From assembly GCF_014204865.1 (NCBI RefSeq), contig NZ_JACHMG010000001.1, positions 2,666,001 through 2,730,000 on the forward strand: a DNA stretch of 64,000 nt, in the 5' to 3' direction. Source of the DNA: Amycolatopsis jiangsuensis (GTDB lineage: Bacteria > Actinomycetota > Actinomycetes > Mycobacteriales > Pseudonocardiaceae). The notes under the pieces are model-generated. The model searched no databases. It saw only the letters and a list, made by a program, of their open reading frames with translations, and was not told the DNA's origin. Every line of letters begins with the position of its first letter. The first letter of the stretch is position 1. Position numbers and translations under genes: made by a program. Shown piece by piece: positions 41,420-48,876 of this stretch.

Positions 41420-42511
41420 ATGACCACCCCTTCCCTGCTCTCCGCGCCCGTCGGTCCTGGTGCGCTCGACCAGCAGCGCACCACCGCGGTGAGCCCGCTG
41501 ATCTCCCCCGCGCTGCTGCGCGAAGAGCATCCCGTGGACGCCGACGTGGCCGAGGTCGTGCAGACCGGTCGCGCGCGGACCCTCGACATCCTCGACGGCC
41601 GGGACGACCGGCTCGCGGTGATGGTCGGCCCGTGCTCCGTGCACGACCCCGCCGCGGCGCTGGACTACGCACGGCGGCTCGCCGAGAAGGCCGGGCAGCT
41701 GCGCGGCGAGCTGCACGTGGTGATGCGCGTGTACTTCGAGAAGCCGCGCACCACGCTGGGCTGGAAGGGCCTGATCAACGATCCCGATCTCGACGGCACG
41801 TTCGCGGTGAACAAGGGTCTGCGGATCGCCAGGAAGCTGCTGCTCGACGTGTCCGCACTCGGGTTGCCGGTGGGCTGCGAGTTCCTCGACCCGATCACCC
41901 CGCAGTTCATCTCGGACGTGGTGACCTGGGGTTCGATCGGCGCGCGCACGGCGGCCAGCCAGGTGCACCGGCAGCTGTGCAGTGCGCTGTCCATGCCGGT
42001 GGGGATCAAGAACTCGACCGAGGGCGACGTCCAGGTCGCGGTGGACGCCACCCGCGCGGCCGCCGCGTCGCACGTGTTCCCCGGGATCACCCTCGACGGC
42101 CTCGCCGCGCTCATGACGACCGCGGGCAACTCCGACTGCCACGTGATCCTGCGCGGGAGCTCGGCCGGACCGAACCACGATCCGGACTCGGTGGCCGACA
42201 CGCTCGGCCGGCTCGCGAAGTCCGGGCTGCCGCAGCGCCTGGTGGTCGACGCGAGCCACGGCAACAGCGGCAAGGACCACGTCCGCCAGGCCGGGGTCGT
42301 GCGTGAGCTGGCCGCCCGGATCGCCGGCGGCGAACGCGGGATCGCCGGGCTGATGCTGGAGAGCAACCTCGTCGCCGGACGTCAGGAACTCGTGCTCGGC
42401 AGGGGCGGCGACCTCGCCTACGGCCAGTCGATCACCGACGCCTGCCTGGACTGGGACACCACCGACGGCCTACTGGACACCTTGGCCGCCGCGGTCCGCG
42501 ATCGCCGCTGA
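41420..42511 (+). CDS. aroF: Class I DAHP synthase (first step of aromatic amino-acid synthesis)
   Basis: 363 residues from ATG 41420; GAGAGG is 13 bases upstream, a wide spacing. Class I (AroF/G/H-like) motifs: LAVMVGPCSVHDPAAALDYA, the VVMRVYFEKPRTTLGWKGLI substrate loop, IGARTAASQVHRQLCSALSM, then PVGIKNSTEGD, HVILRGSSAGPNHD and VDASHGNSGKDH, with metal ligands Cys in GPCSVHD, His in DASHGNSGKDH, Glu in MLESNLV and Asp in ITDACLDWD. It condenses phosphoenolpyruvate and erythrose 4-phosphate. The upstream aromatic leader suggests supply-sensing control at expression level in addition to the usual feedback by an aromatic amino acid. Confidence 0.95.
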   Translation: MTTPSLLSAPVGPGALDQQRTTAVSPLISPALLREEHPVDADVAEVVQTGRARTLDILDGRDDRLAVMVGPCSVHDPAAALDYARRLAEKAGQLRGELHVVMRVYFEKPRTTLGWKGLINDPDLDGTFAVNKGLRIARKLLLDVSALGLPVGCEFLDPITPQFISDVVTWGSIGARTAASQVHRQLCSALSMPVGIKNSTEGDVQVAVDATRAAAASHVFPGITLDGLAALMTTAGNSDCHVILRGSSAGPNHDPDSVADTLGRLAKSGLPQRLVVDASHGNSGKDHVRQAGVVRELAARIAGGERGIAGLMLESNLVAGRQELVLGRGGDLAYGQSITDACLDWDTTDGLLDTLAAAVRDRR

Positions 42512-42541
42512 CAGCCGTGAAGGCCGCCTTCGCGGCTGTCA
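42509..42541. terminator. Bidirectional hairpin built from both genes' stop codons
   Basis: TGACAGCCG (42509-42517) pairs with CGGCTGTCA (42533-42541), and GAAGG (42519-42523) with CCTTC (42527-42531), loop CCG, with one T/G position between the two stems. The first three bases are the TGA of the DAHP synthase gene and the last three are the complement of the TGA of the converging RNase gene. Confidence 0.85.
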
Positions 42542-43030
42542 CGGACGGCGGCGGAACGCGGTGTCGATGACGTCCCAGCGGTCCCGGTTGTGCCGGGCGT
42601 CGGCCAGTGCGTCGTGCTGGTCGGTGGGGGCCGCGGGCAGCTTCGGCTTGCCCGCGTCCTCCCACCGCTGACGCAGGTCGCGGGTGAACCGGGGCAGCTG
42701 GCGGGGCAACGCCGGCATCGGCCCCCACAGCTGGGCGAGCGCCACGTGGTCGTAGGCGGCGAACCAGGCCCACAGCTCGATCCCGCCGGGCGGCTTGCCG
42801 AAGAACTCCAGCAGGTCGGTGCGGATCCGCTCGCGGCCGCGCCACGCCGGGTCGGCCGGCGAGGGCAGTTTGGGCAGCACGTTCTCGCGGACCCAGGGCC
42901 CGGCCCGGTCCGGATCGAAATCGGTGGACACGGCGTAGAACTCACGGCCGCGCTCGTCAACGACACCGATCGACACCAGGTCGATCGTCACGCCGTCCTC
43001 GATGAACTCGGTGTCGTAGAAAAAACGCAC
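42539..43030 (-). CDS. 3'-5' exoribonuclease of the RNase AS family (Rv2179c-like)
   Basis: 163 residues from ATG 43030. It begins MRFFYDTEFIEDGVTIDLVS and is nearly co-linear with Rv2179c of M. tuberculosis. The DEDDh catalytic set is visible: Asp6 and Glu8 in YDTEF, an Asp in FAAYDHVALAQLWGP, and His and Asp in DQHDALADARHNRD. RNase AS trims poly(A)-like 3' tails of RNA. In M. tuberculosis it lies beside a DAHP synthase gene too, so the pairing is conserved although here the synthase is of class I. Its stop lies in the shared hairpin. Confidence 0.93.
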   Translation of the reverse strand: MRFFYDTEFIEDGVTIDLVSIGVVDERGREFYAVSTDFDPDRAGPWVRENVLPKLPSPADPAWRGRERIRTDLLEFFGKPPGGIELWAWFAAYDHVALAQLWGPMPALPRQLPRFTRDLRQRWEDAGKPKLPAAPTDQHDALADARHNRDRWDVIDTAFRRRP

Positions 43031-43092
43031 CGGCGGAGGTTAGCAGCGGTGCGTGGCACCTTCCTCGAGGGTGGCGAGGGGCACCGGCCGGG

Positions 43093-43875
43093 CTAACCCG
43101 CCTTGGTCTGCGGCACACGGTCGGCCTCGCGGACCGACGGCTGCGCGGGCACCGAGGGCTTCGCACCGGCCGCCTCCGCGGCGAGCAGTTCCTTGGCCTT
43201 GGCCGCGTAGATGTCCACGTACTCCTGGCCGGAGAGCTCCATCAGCGCGTACATGATCTCGTCGGTGATCGAGCGTTCGATGAACCGGTCGCCGGCCAGC
43301 CCGTCGTAGCGGGAGAAGTCCAGCGGCGTGCCGAAGCGGATCTCCAGCCGGCGCGGCCACCACATCTTCGAGCCGATCGGGTTGACCTTGTCCGTGCCGA
43401 CCATGGCCACCGGGACCACCACGCCGCGGGACTCCAGCGCGATCCGGGCGACGCCGGTCTTGCCCTTGTACAGCCGCCCGTCCGGCGAGCGGGTGCCCTC
43501 CGGGTAGATGCCGAGCAGGTGGCCTTCGGTGACCAGGCGGGTGGCCGTGTCCAGCGCCGCCTGCGCGGCGTTGCCGCCGGAGCGGTCGATCGGGAACTGG
43601 CCGACGCCGGTGAAGAACCACTTCTTGAGCAGGCCCTTGAACCCCGGTTCGGTGAAGTACTCGGACTTCGCCGGGAAGGTGACCTTGCGCTTGACCCGCA
43701 GCGGCATGAAGAACGAGTCGGCCACCGCCAGGTGGTTGCCGGCCAGGATGGCCCCGCCGGTCTCCGGGATGTTCTCCGCGCCGACGACCTTGGTGGGCCA
43801 CAGCGTCTTCAGCAGCGGTCCGATGAACACCCACTTCATCAGCAAGTACAGCACCGCGCTCGAGTCCTTCCTCAC
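43093..43875 (-). CDS. plsC: 1-acyl-glycerol-3-phosphate acyltransferase
   Basis: 260 residues from GTG 43875 (ATG 43839, MKWVFIGPLL, is an alternative that would drop 12 residues). Acyltransferase block I is NHLAVADSFF with His48 and Asp53; block II is VGQFPIDRSGGNAA; block III is GIYPEGTRSPDGRLYKGKTG; block IV is VPVAMVG. The first 25 residues are hydrophobic and probably membrane-attached. It makes phosphatidic acid on the inner face of the membrane. The C-terminal 40 residues are Ala/Pro-rich and unlike the core. A plsC homologue (Rv2182c) belongs to the same conserved block in mycobacteria. Confidence 0.92.
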   Translation of the reverse strand: MRKDSSAVLYLLMKWVFIGPLLKTLWPTKVVGAENIPETGGAILAGNHLAVADSFFMPLRVKRKVTFPAKSEYFTEPGFKGLLKKWFFTGVGQFPIDRSGGNAAQAALDTATRLVTEGHLLGIYPEGTRSPDGRLYKGKTGVARIALESRGVVVPVAMVGTDKVNPIGSKMWWPRRLEIRFGTPLDFSRYDGLAGDRFIERSITDEIMYALMELSGQEYVDIYAAKAKELLAAEAAGAKPSVPAQPSVREADRVPQTKAG

Positions 43876-44073
43876 CAGCCTGGTCGCCGACTGTGCAGCC
43901 TACGGAACCGGCGGTCCCCCGCACAACGCGCGGCGGCCCGGTCACCGCCGGGCAGCGACCGATCTCACAGCGGTCACCGGCTGGCACCACGTCCGGAGCG
44001 CGCCCCACAACCCGTCTCCGGCGTGAGAGCATGGAAGGACTCCACCGCCACCCCGATCGGAAGGGCGTTCGTC

Positions 44074-44838
44074 ATGGGCGTGCTCGCCGGCGCGGAACCG
44101 TTCGCCTTCCCCGGCACGTCCGGCGCGGGCTTCCTGCTCTGCCACGGGTTCACCGGCACCCCGGCCGGGCTGCGCGGCTGGGGCGAGCACCTGTCCGCGG
44201 CGGGCTTCGCGGTGCGCTGCCCGCTGCTGCCCGGACACGGCACCCGCTGGCCGGATCTCAACCGCACCACCTGGCAGGACTGGTACGGCGCGGTCCGCGA
44301 GGAGCTGCTCGCGCTGCGCGCCGGCTGCGACCAGGTGTTCGTCGGCGGGCTGTCCATGGGCGGCACGCTGGCACTGGCGCTGGCGCAGGAGTTCGGATGG
44401 ATTTCCGGGCTCGTGCTGGTCAACCCGTCGGTGACGCGGCTGAGCGCGGACGCGAAGCTGCTGCCGCTGCTGTCCCGGGTGGTTCCGTCGGTCCCGGCGA
44501 TCGCGAATGACATCGCCAAACCCGGGGAGACCGAGCTGGCCTACCCGCGCACGCCGGTCCGTGCCGCGGCGAGCCTCGCGCGGCTGTGGAAGAAGGTGCG
44601 CGCCGACCTGCCGAAGGTGACACAGCCGGTGCTGCTGCTGCATTCCCGGGTCGACCACGTGGTGGAGCCGGAGAACGCGCGGATCGTGCTGTCCGGGGTG
44701 TCCAGCGCGGACGTGACCGAGGTGGTGCTGGAGAACAGCTTCCACGTCGCGACCCAGGACCACGACGCGGACCTGATCTTCAGCCGGAGTGTCGACTTCG
44801 CCCGGGCGCCCCGGGCGGGACAGGTGGGTGCCGGATGA
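44074..44838 (+). CDS. Alpha/beta-hydrolase, carboxylesterase/lipase type
   Basis: 254 residues from ATG 44074 with GGAAGGG upstream. It has the esterase (Est30-like) pattern: GAGFLLCHGFTGTPAGLRGW with the oxyanion-hole HGF, LLPGHGTRWPDLNRTTWQDW, nucleophile Ser94 in GGLSMGG, Asp in LLLHSRVDHVVEPENA near 202, and His in LENSFHVATQDHD near 229. The triad is complete. Likely substrates are medium-chain or monoacylglycerol esters. The next gene overlaps by 4 bases, so it heads a short operon (esterase, membrane protein, possibly the ligase). Confidence 0.92.
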   Translation: MGVLAGAEPFAFPGTSGAGFLLCHGFTGTPAGLRGWGEHLSAAGFAVRCPLLPGHGTRWPDLNRTTWQDWYGAVREELLALRAGCDQVFVGGLSMGGTLALALAQEFGWISGLVLVNPSVTRLSADAKLLPLLSRVVPSVPAIANDIAKPGETELAYPRTPVRAAASLARLWKKVRADLPKVTQPVLLLHSRVDHVVEPENARIVLSGVSSADVTEVVLENSFHVATQDHDADLIFSRSVDFARAPRAGQVGAG

Positions 44839-45332
44839 CCCGGGGGAAGGACGGGCCCGAGGACGTCGACGCCACGTTCGCCGAGATCGTGGCCGACCTG
44901 CGGGCCGAGGGCGTAGGCATGTTCCTCGAGGAGGATCCGCCCGCGCCCGCCGGGAAGGACGAGCCGGAGCCACCGGCCGCGGGCCCGCCCGCCACCACCG
45001 CCGCGGCGAAACCCGGCGCGGACGGCTGGCGCACCGGGGGCACCGGCTGGGACGAGACGGTGTTCTCCGACGACCCGGCCGAGGACGACGAGCACTTCGT
45101 CCCGCCGGAGCCGCCGCCGCTGCCCCGCTGGCGCAAGGGCGCGTTCGTGGTGCTGCTGTTCTTCGTCGTGGGGCTGCTCCTGCTGATCGTGCCGAACCTG
45201 ATCGGGGTCGGCCCCGCGCTGGCCACGCCGCTGGGCATCCTGGCGCTGGCCACCGGCATCGCACTGCTGCTGCTGCGGGTGCGCCAGGGCCCGCCGCCCG
45301 GCGCGGACCCGAGCAACGGCGCCCAGGTCTGA
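44835..45332 (+). CDS. Membrane protein with acidic N-terminal domain, unknown function
   Basis: 165 residues; ATG 44835 overlaps the esterase stop (ATGA). Residues 1-98 are acidic and Pro-rich, beginning with a helix VDATFAEIVADLRAEGVGMF. They are followed by two membrane segments, GAFVVLLFFVVGLLLLIVP and LATPLGILALATGIALLLLR, and a short polar tail. The family was not recognised. Translational coupling to the esterase is the only functional hint. It may be a scaffold or anchor, but that is a guess. Confidence 0.8.
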   Translation: MTRGKDGPEDVDATFAEIVADLRAEGVGMFLEEDPPAPAGKDEPEPPAAGPPATTAAAKPGADGWRTGGTGWDETVFSDDPAEDDEHFVPPEPPPLPRWRKGAFVVLLFFVVGLLLLIVPNLIGVGPALATPLGILALATGIALLLLRVRQGPPPGADPSNGAQV

Positions 45333-45342
45333 CCGGACGGGC

Positions 45343-46491
45343 ATGCGGATCGATTTCACCCCGTCGGCGCGCTCCACGGTCGGCGCCGAATGGGAGCTGG
45401 CGCTGGTGGACCGGCGCAGCGGCGAGCTGCGCTCGGTCGCGGAGAAGCTGCTCGAGGCGGTGCGCCCGGAGGGCGCCTGCGAGCACCCGCGGATCAAGCA
45501 GGAGCTGCTGCTGAACACGATCGAGGTGATCAGCGGCGCGCGGCGCGCGGTCGCCGAGGTCAAGGCCGATCTGGCCGCCGCGCTGGACGAGGTGCACCGG
45601 GTGGCCGACCCGCTCGGCGTGGAGCTGTTCTCCGCCGGCTCGCACCCGTTTTCGTCGTGGTACCGGCAGAAGGTGACCGACGAGGAGCGCTACGCCAAGC
45701 TGATCGACCGCACCCGCTGGTGGGGCAGGCAGATGCTGATCTACGGCGTCCACGTGCACGTCGGGCTCGATCACCGGGACAAGGTGCTGCCGGTGCTCGA
45801 CGCCCTGCTGTGCCACGCCCCGCACCTGCAGGCGTTGTCCGCGTCGTCGCCGTACTGGTCGGGTGAGGACACCGGCTACGCGTCGAACCGGGCGCTGATG
45901 TTCCAGCAGCTGCCCACCGCCGGGCTGCCGTTCCAGTTCCGCGAATGGGCCGAGCTGGAGCACTACGTGGACGACATGTTCACCACGGGCGTGATCGACT
46001 CCTTCTCGGAGATCCGCTGGGACATCCGGCCGGCCCCGCATTTCGGCACGATCGAGACGCGGGTCTGCGACGGCCTGCCCACTCTGCATGAGGTGGGTGC
46101 GATCACCGCGCTCACCCAGTGCCTGGTGGAGGACTTCAGTACCCGGCTGGACCGGGGCGAGACGCTGCCGGTGCTGCCGCCGTGGCACGTGCAGGAGAAC
46201 AAGTGGCGCGCCGCCCGCTACGGCACCGACGCGATCGTGATCCTCGACGCGGCCGGCCGCGAACGCCTCGTCACCGACGACCTCGCCGACCTGCTGGAGC
46301 GCCTGGAACCGGTGGCCCGCCGGCTCGACTGCGCCCGGGAGCTGGGCGACGTCGCGGAAATTCTCCGTGTGGGCGCGAGCTACCAGCGCCAGCGCGCGGT
46401 GGCGAAGAGTTACGACGGTTCGTTGAAGGCCGTGGTGGCCTCCCTGGTCGCGGAAATGCGTGACGGCGTCCCACACTCCCCGCACAGCTGA
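45343..46491 (+). CDS. Carboxylate-amine ligase of the GCS2/YbdK family
   Basis: 382 residues from ATG 45343 with GGACGGG upstream. Family motifs include STVGAEWELALVDRRSGELR, EHPRIKQELLLNTIEVISGA, LFSAGSHPFSSWYRQKVT, IYGVHVHVGLDHRDKVLPVL, LSASSPYWSGEDTGYASNRA and RWDIRPAPHFGTIETRVCDG. YbdK-type enzymes resemble glutamate-cysteine ligase and may form gamma-glutamyl amides, but their in vivo product is uncertain. This organism group makes mycothiol instead of glutathione, and no second glutathione gene is present, so true glutathione synthesis is unlikely. It is 10 bases past the membrane protein gene and is likely in the same operon. Confidence 0.88.
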   Translation: MRIDFTPSARSTVGAEWELALVDRRSGELRSVAEKLLEAVRPEGACEHPRIKQELLLNTIEVISGARRAVAEVKADLAAALDEVHRVADPLGVELFSAGSHPFSSWYRQKVTDEERYAKLIDRTRWWGRQMLIYGVHVHVGLDHRDKVLPVLDALLCHAPHLQALSASSPYWSGEDTGYASNRALMFQQLPTAGLPFQFREWAELEHYVDDMFTTGVIDSFSEIRWDIRPAPHFGTIETRVCDGLPTLHEVGAITALTQCLVEDFSTRLDRGETLPVLPPWHVQENKWRAARYGTDAIVILDAAGRERLVTDDLADLLERLEPVARRLDCARELGDVAEILRVGASYQRQRAVAKSYDGSLKAVVASLVAEMRDGVPHSPHS

Positions 46492-46590
46492 CCTACTCGG
46501 GGCTGGTTTCTCTCACGAAACTCACACACAGTTCCCATGCCGTTCGCGGCCGGGTGTGGTCGGATAGCCGGGACGAAGAGGAGCGCGCGC

Positions 46591-47319
46591 ATGGAACCGG
46601 CCCCGAAGCCGCCTCCGGACCACGGTGACCTGCTGGTGGTCGACGACGAACCGTTCCTTCGGGACGCGGTCGCCGCTTCGTTGCGCTTCCTCGGCTTCGA
46701 GGTGACCACCGGCGGGACCGGCGCGGAGGCGCTCGGCCTGCTGCGGGACCGGCCGTTCGACCTGGCGGTACTGGACGTCATGCTGCCGGATACCGACGGC
46801 TTCGAGGTGCTGCGCAGGTTGCGCCGGGACGGCTGCCAGGTGCCGGTGATCTTCCTGACCGCCAAGGACACCCAGGCGGACAAGGTCACCGGGCTGAGCA
46901 TCGGCGGCGACGACTACCTGACCAAACCGTTCGGGCTGGAGGAGCTGGCCGCCCGGATCCGCTCGGTACTGCGCCGCGCCCGCCCGCCCGGGACCGGGCC
47001 GGTGCTCACCTTCGCCGATCTCGAGCTCGATCAGGACACCTACGAGGTACGCCGCGCCGGTCATCCGGTTGACCTGTCCCCGACCGAGTTCCGGCTGCTG
47101 CGGTTCCTGATGCTCAACCCGGGCAGGGTGCTGACCCGCGGACAGCTGCTGGATCATGTGTGGGCCTACGACTTCGGCGGCTCCAGCACCGTGGTGTCCA
47201 CCTACATCGCCTATCTCCGGCGCAAGCTGGCGGAGTTCGGCGAGGACCTGATCCACACCCAGCGCGGCGTCGGCTACCGGCTGCGGCTGCCCCACCCGGC
47301 GGCCACCGATGAACGCTGA
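46591..47319 (+). CDS. OmpR/PhoB-family response regulator
   Basis: 242 residues from ATG 46591 with AGAGGAG upstream; longer in-frame residues have no homology. The receiver domain has the acidic pair in LLVVDDEPFL, phosphoacceptor Asp62 in LAVLDVMLPDTDGFE, Thr in IFLTAKD and Lys in DDYLTKPFGLEEL. The winged-helix output domain (about 140-235) has VDLSPTEFRLLRFLMLNPGR, VLTRGQLLDHVW and STYIAYLRRKL. It resembles the TrcR/TcrA branch of actinobacterial regulators. The kinase gene overlaps by 11 bases. Signal and targets are unknown. Confidence 0.95.
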   Translation: MEPAPKPPPDHGDLLVVDDEPFLRDAVAASLRFLGFEVTTGGTGAEALGLLRDRPFDLAVLDVMLPDTDGFEVLRRLRRDGCQVPVIFLTAKDTQADKVTGLSIGGDDYLTKPFGLEELAARIRSVLRRARPPGTGPVLTFADLELDQDTYEVRRAGHPVDLSPTEFRLLRFLMLNPGRVLTRGQLLDHVWAYDFGGSSTVVSTYIAYLRRKLAEFGEDLIHTQRGVGYRLRLPHPAATDER

Positions 47320-48853
47320 ACGGCTGTCCTTTCCGCGGCTGGTGCGCAGCCGGTTGCGGCTGCGGGTGCTCCTCCCTGTGGTGTCGGTGGTCCTGGTGGC
47401 GCTGGCGGCCTTCGACCTCGCCGCGGTCGGCGGGCTGCGCAGCTATCTGATGAACCAGACCGACGCCACCCTGCACGCGGCCGCGGACAGCATCCAGGCC
47501 CGGCTGTCCGACGTGCTGGCCTCGGTGCTGCGGCAGCGTCCCGCGACCGGGCGCGGGCCGATCCTGGCAGCGCCCGATGTACTGCGTGCACTGCACGAGT
47601 CGACCGGACCGGTCGACTACGTCTCGGTGGGCTCGTACTCGGTGCTCTACTGGCCCGGCGACGGGGAAAAGTCGCTCGCGCTGGCGGTCAGCGACTCGAT
47701 CGTGTCCACCGTGCCCGGGTACGCGAACTCGGCCACGATTCCGCCGGATGTGCGGGCACTGGCCGCAGGCGGCGGAGCCCGCACCGACCGGTCCATGGAC
47801 GGCACGGCGGACGTGCGGCTGGTGGCTGCTCCGGCGCCCGGCGGACTGCTGCTGATCAGTTCCGGCCTGGGCTCGGTCGAGCGCACTGTGGACCGGATGC
47901 GGCTGATCATGGTCCTCGGCTCGGTCGCCGCCGTGCTGGTGATCGGGCTGGGCGTGTTCTGGTTGCTGCGGCGCGGGTTGCGGCCGATCGAGACGATGGC
48001 GGCACAGGCCGACCGGATCACCGCGGGTGACCTGACCGAGCGGGTCACCGACCAGGATCCGCACAGCGAAGTGGGCAGACTGGGCAACGCGCTCAACGGG
48101 ATGCTGACCCGGATCGAGACATCCGTACACGAGCGGGAGGCCGAACAGGAGCTGATGCGCCGGTTCTTCGCCGACGCCAGCCACGAGCTGCGCACCCCGC
48201 TCGCCTCACTGCGCGCCAACGCCGAGCTGTACCAGCAGGGTGCGCTGGCCGGGCCGGACCAGGTCGACGAGGTGATGCGGCGCATCGCGCTGGAGTCGCG
48301 GCGGATGAGCCGGCTGGTCGACGACATGCTCCGGCTGGCGCGGCTGGACCAGCATCCGGCCCGGGACTCCGAGCCGGTGGACCTGAGCGAGCTCGTGGCC
48401 GGCTGCGTGGACCGGATCCGAGTGGCCGCGCCGGAACGCCGCTGGCACACGGAACTCGCCGATCACGTGCTCTCGGTCGGCGACGAGGAACTGCTGCGCC
48501 GGGCGGTGGACAACCTGCTGGCCAACGTGCTCGCGCACACCCCGCAGGACGCCACGGCCACGGTGACGCTGCGCGAACGGCACGGCATGGCCGAGATCGA
48601 GGTCGCCGACACCGGCCCCGGGGTGCCGGCCGAGCGCCTGCCGCACATTTTCGACCGGTTCTACCGCGCCGGCTCCGGCACACCGGGTCCCGGAGCCGGC
48701 CTCGGCCTGGCCATCGTGACCCAGATCGTCACCGTGCACGGAGGAGCCGTGACAGCCGGCGCGCATCCGTCGGGCGGCCTGCGGGTGCGGATCACGCTGC
48801 CGCTGCCCGATCGACTCACACCGGACTCCCACAGTTCTCCCGCGCAGGTCTGA
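47309..48853 (+). CDS. Sensor histidine kinase, partner of the preceding regulator
   Basis: 514 residues from ATG 47309 inside the end of the regulator gene. Layout: first membrane segment 20-42; extracytoplasmic domain 43-196; second membrane segment 198-220; HAMP 221-275; phosphoacceptor helix FADASHELRTPLASLRANAE with His292; ATPase domain with N-box DNLLANVLAHTP, G1 VADTGPGVP, F-box HIFDRFYR and G2 GAGLGLAIV. All catalytic boxes are intact. The extracytoplasmic part (DATLHAAADSIQARL and a SVGSYSVLYWPGDGE strand) resembles that of TrcS/PrrB-like kinases without a named ligand domain. Confidence 0.95.
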   Translation: MNAERLSFPRLVRSRLRLRVLLPVVSVVLVALAAFDLAAVGGLRSYLMNQTDATLHAAADSIQARLSDVLASVLRQRPATGRGPILAAPDVLRALHESTGPVDYVSVGSYSVLYWPGDGEKSLALAVSDSIVSTVPGYANSATIPPDVRALAAGGGARTDRSMDGTADVRLVAAPAPGGLLLISSGLGSVERTVDRMRLIMVLGSVAAVLVIGLGVFWLLRRGLRPIETMAAQADRITAGDLTERVTDQDPHSEVGRLGNALNGMLTRIETSVHEREAEQELMRRFFADASHELRTPLASLRANAELYQQGALAGPDQVDEVMRRIALESRRMSRLVDDMLRLARLDQHPARDSEPVDLSELVAGCVDRIRVAAPERRWHTELADHVLSVGDEELLRRAVDNLLANVLAHTPQDATATVTLRERHGMAEIEVADTGPGVPAERLPHIFDRFYRAGSGTPGPGAGLGLAIVTQIVTVHGGAVTAGAHPSGGLRVRITLPLPDRLTPDSHSSPAQV

Positions 48854-48876
48854 ACTCCGCTCGCCAGCATTGCGGG

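Noticed and set aside
45343..46491. Glutathione or ergothioneine ligase (GshA/EgtA)
   Set aside because: The motifs fit the YbdK branch, and no second glutathione gene or egt gene is adjacent.
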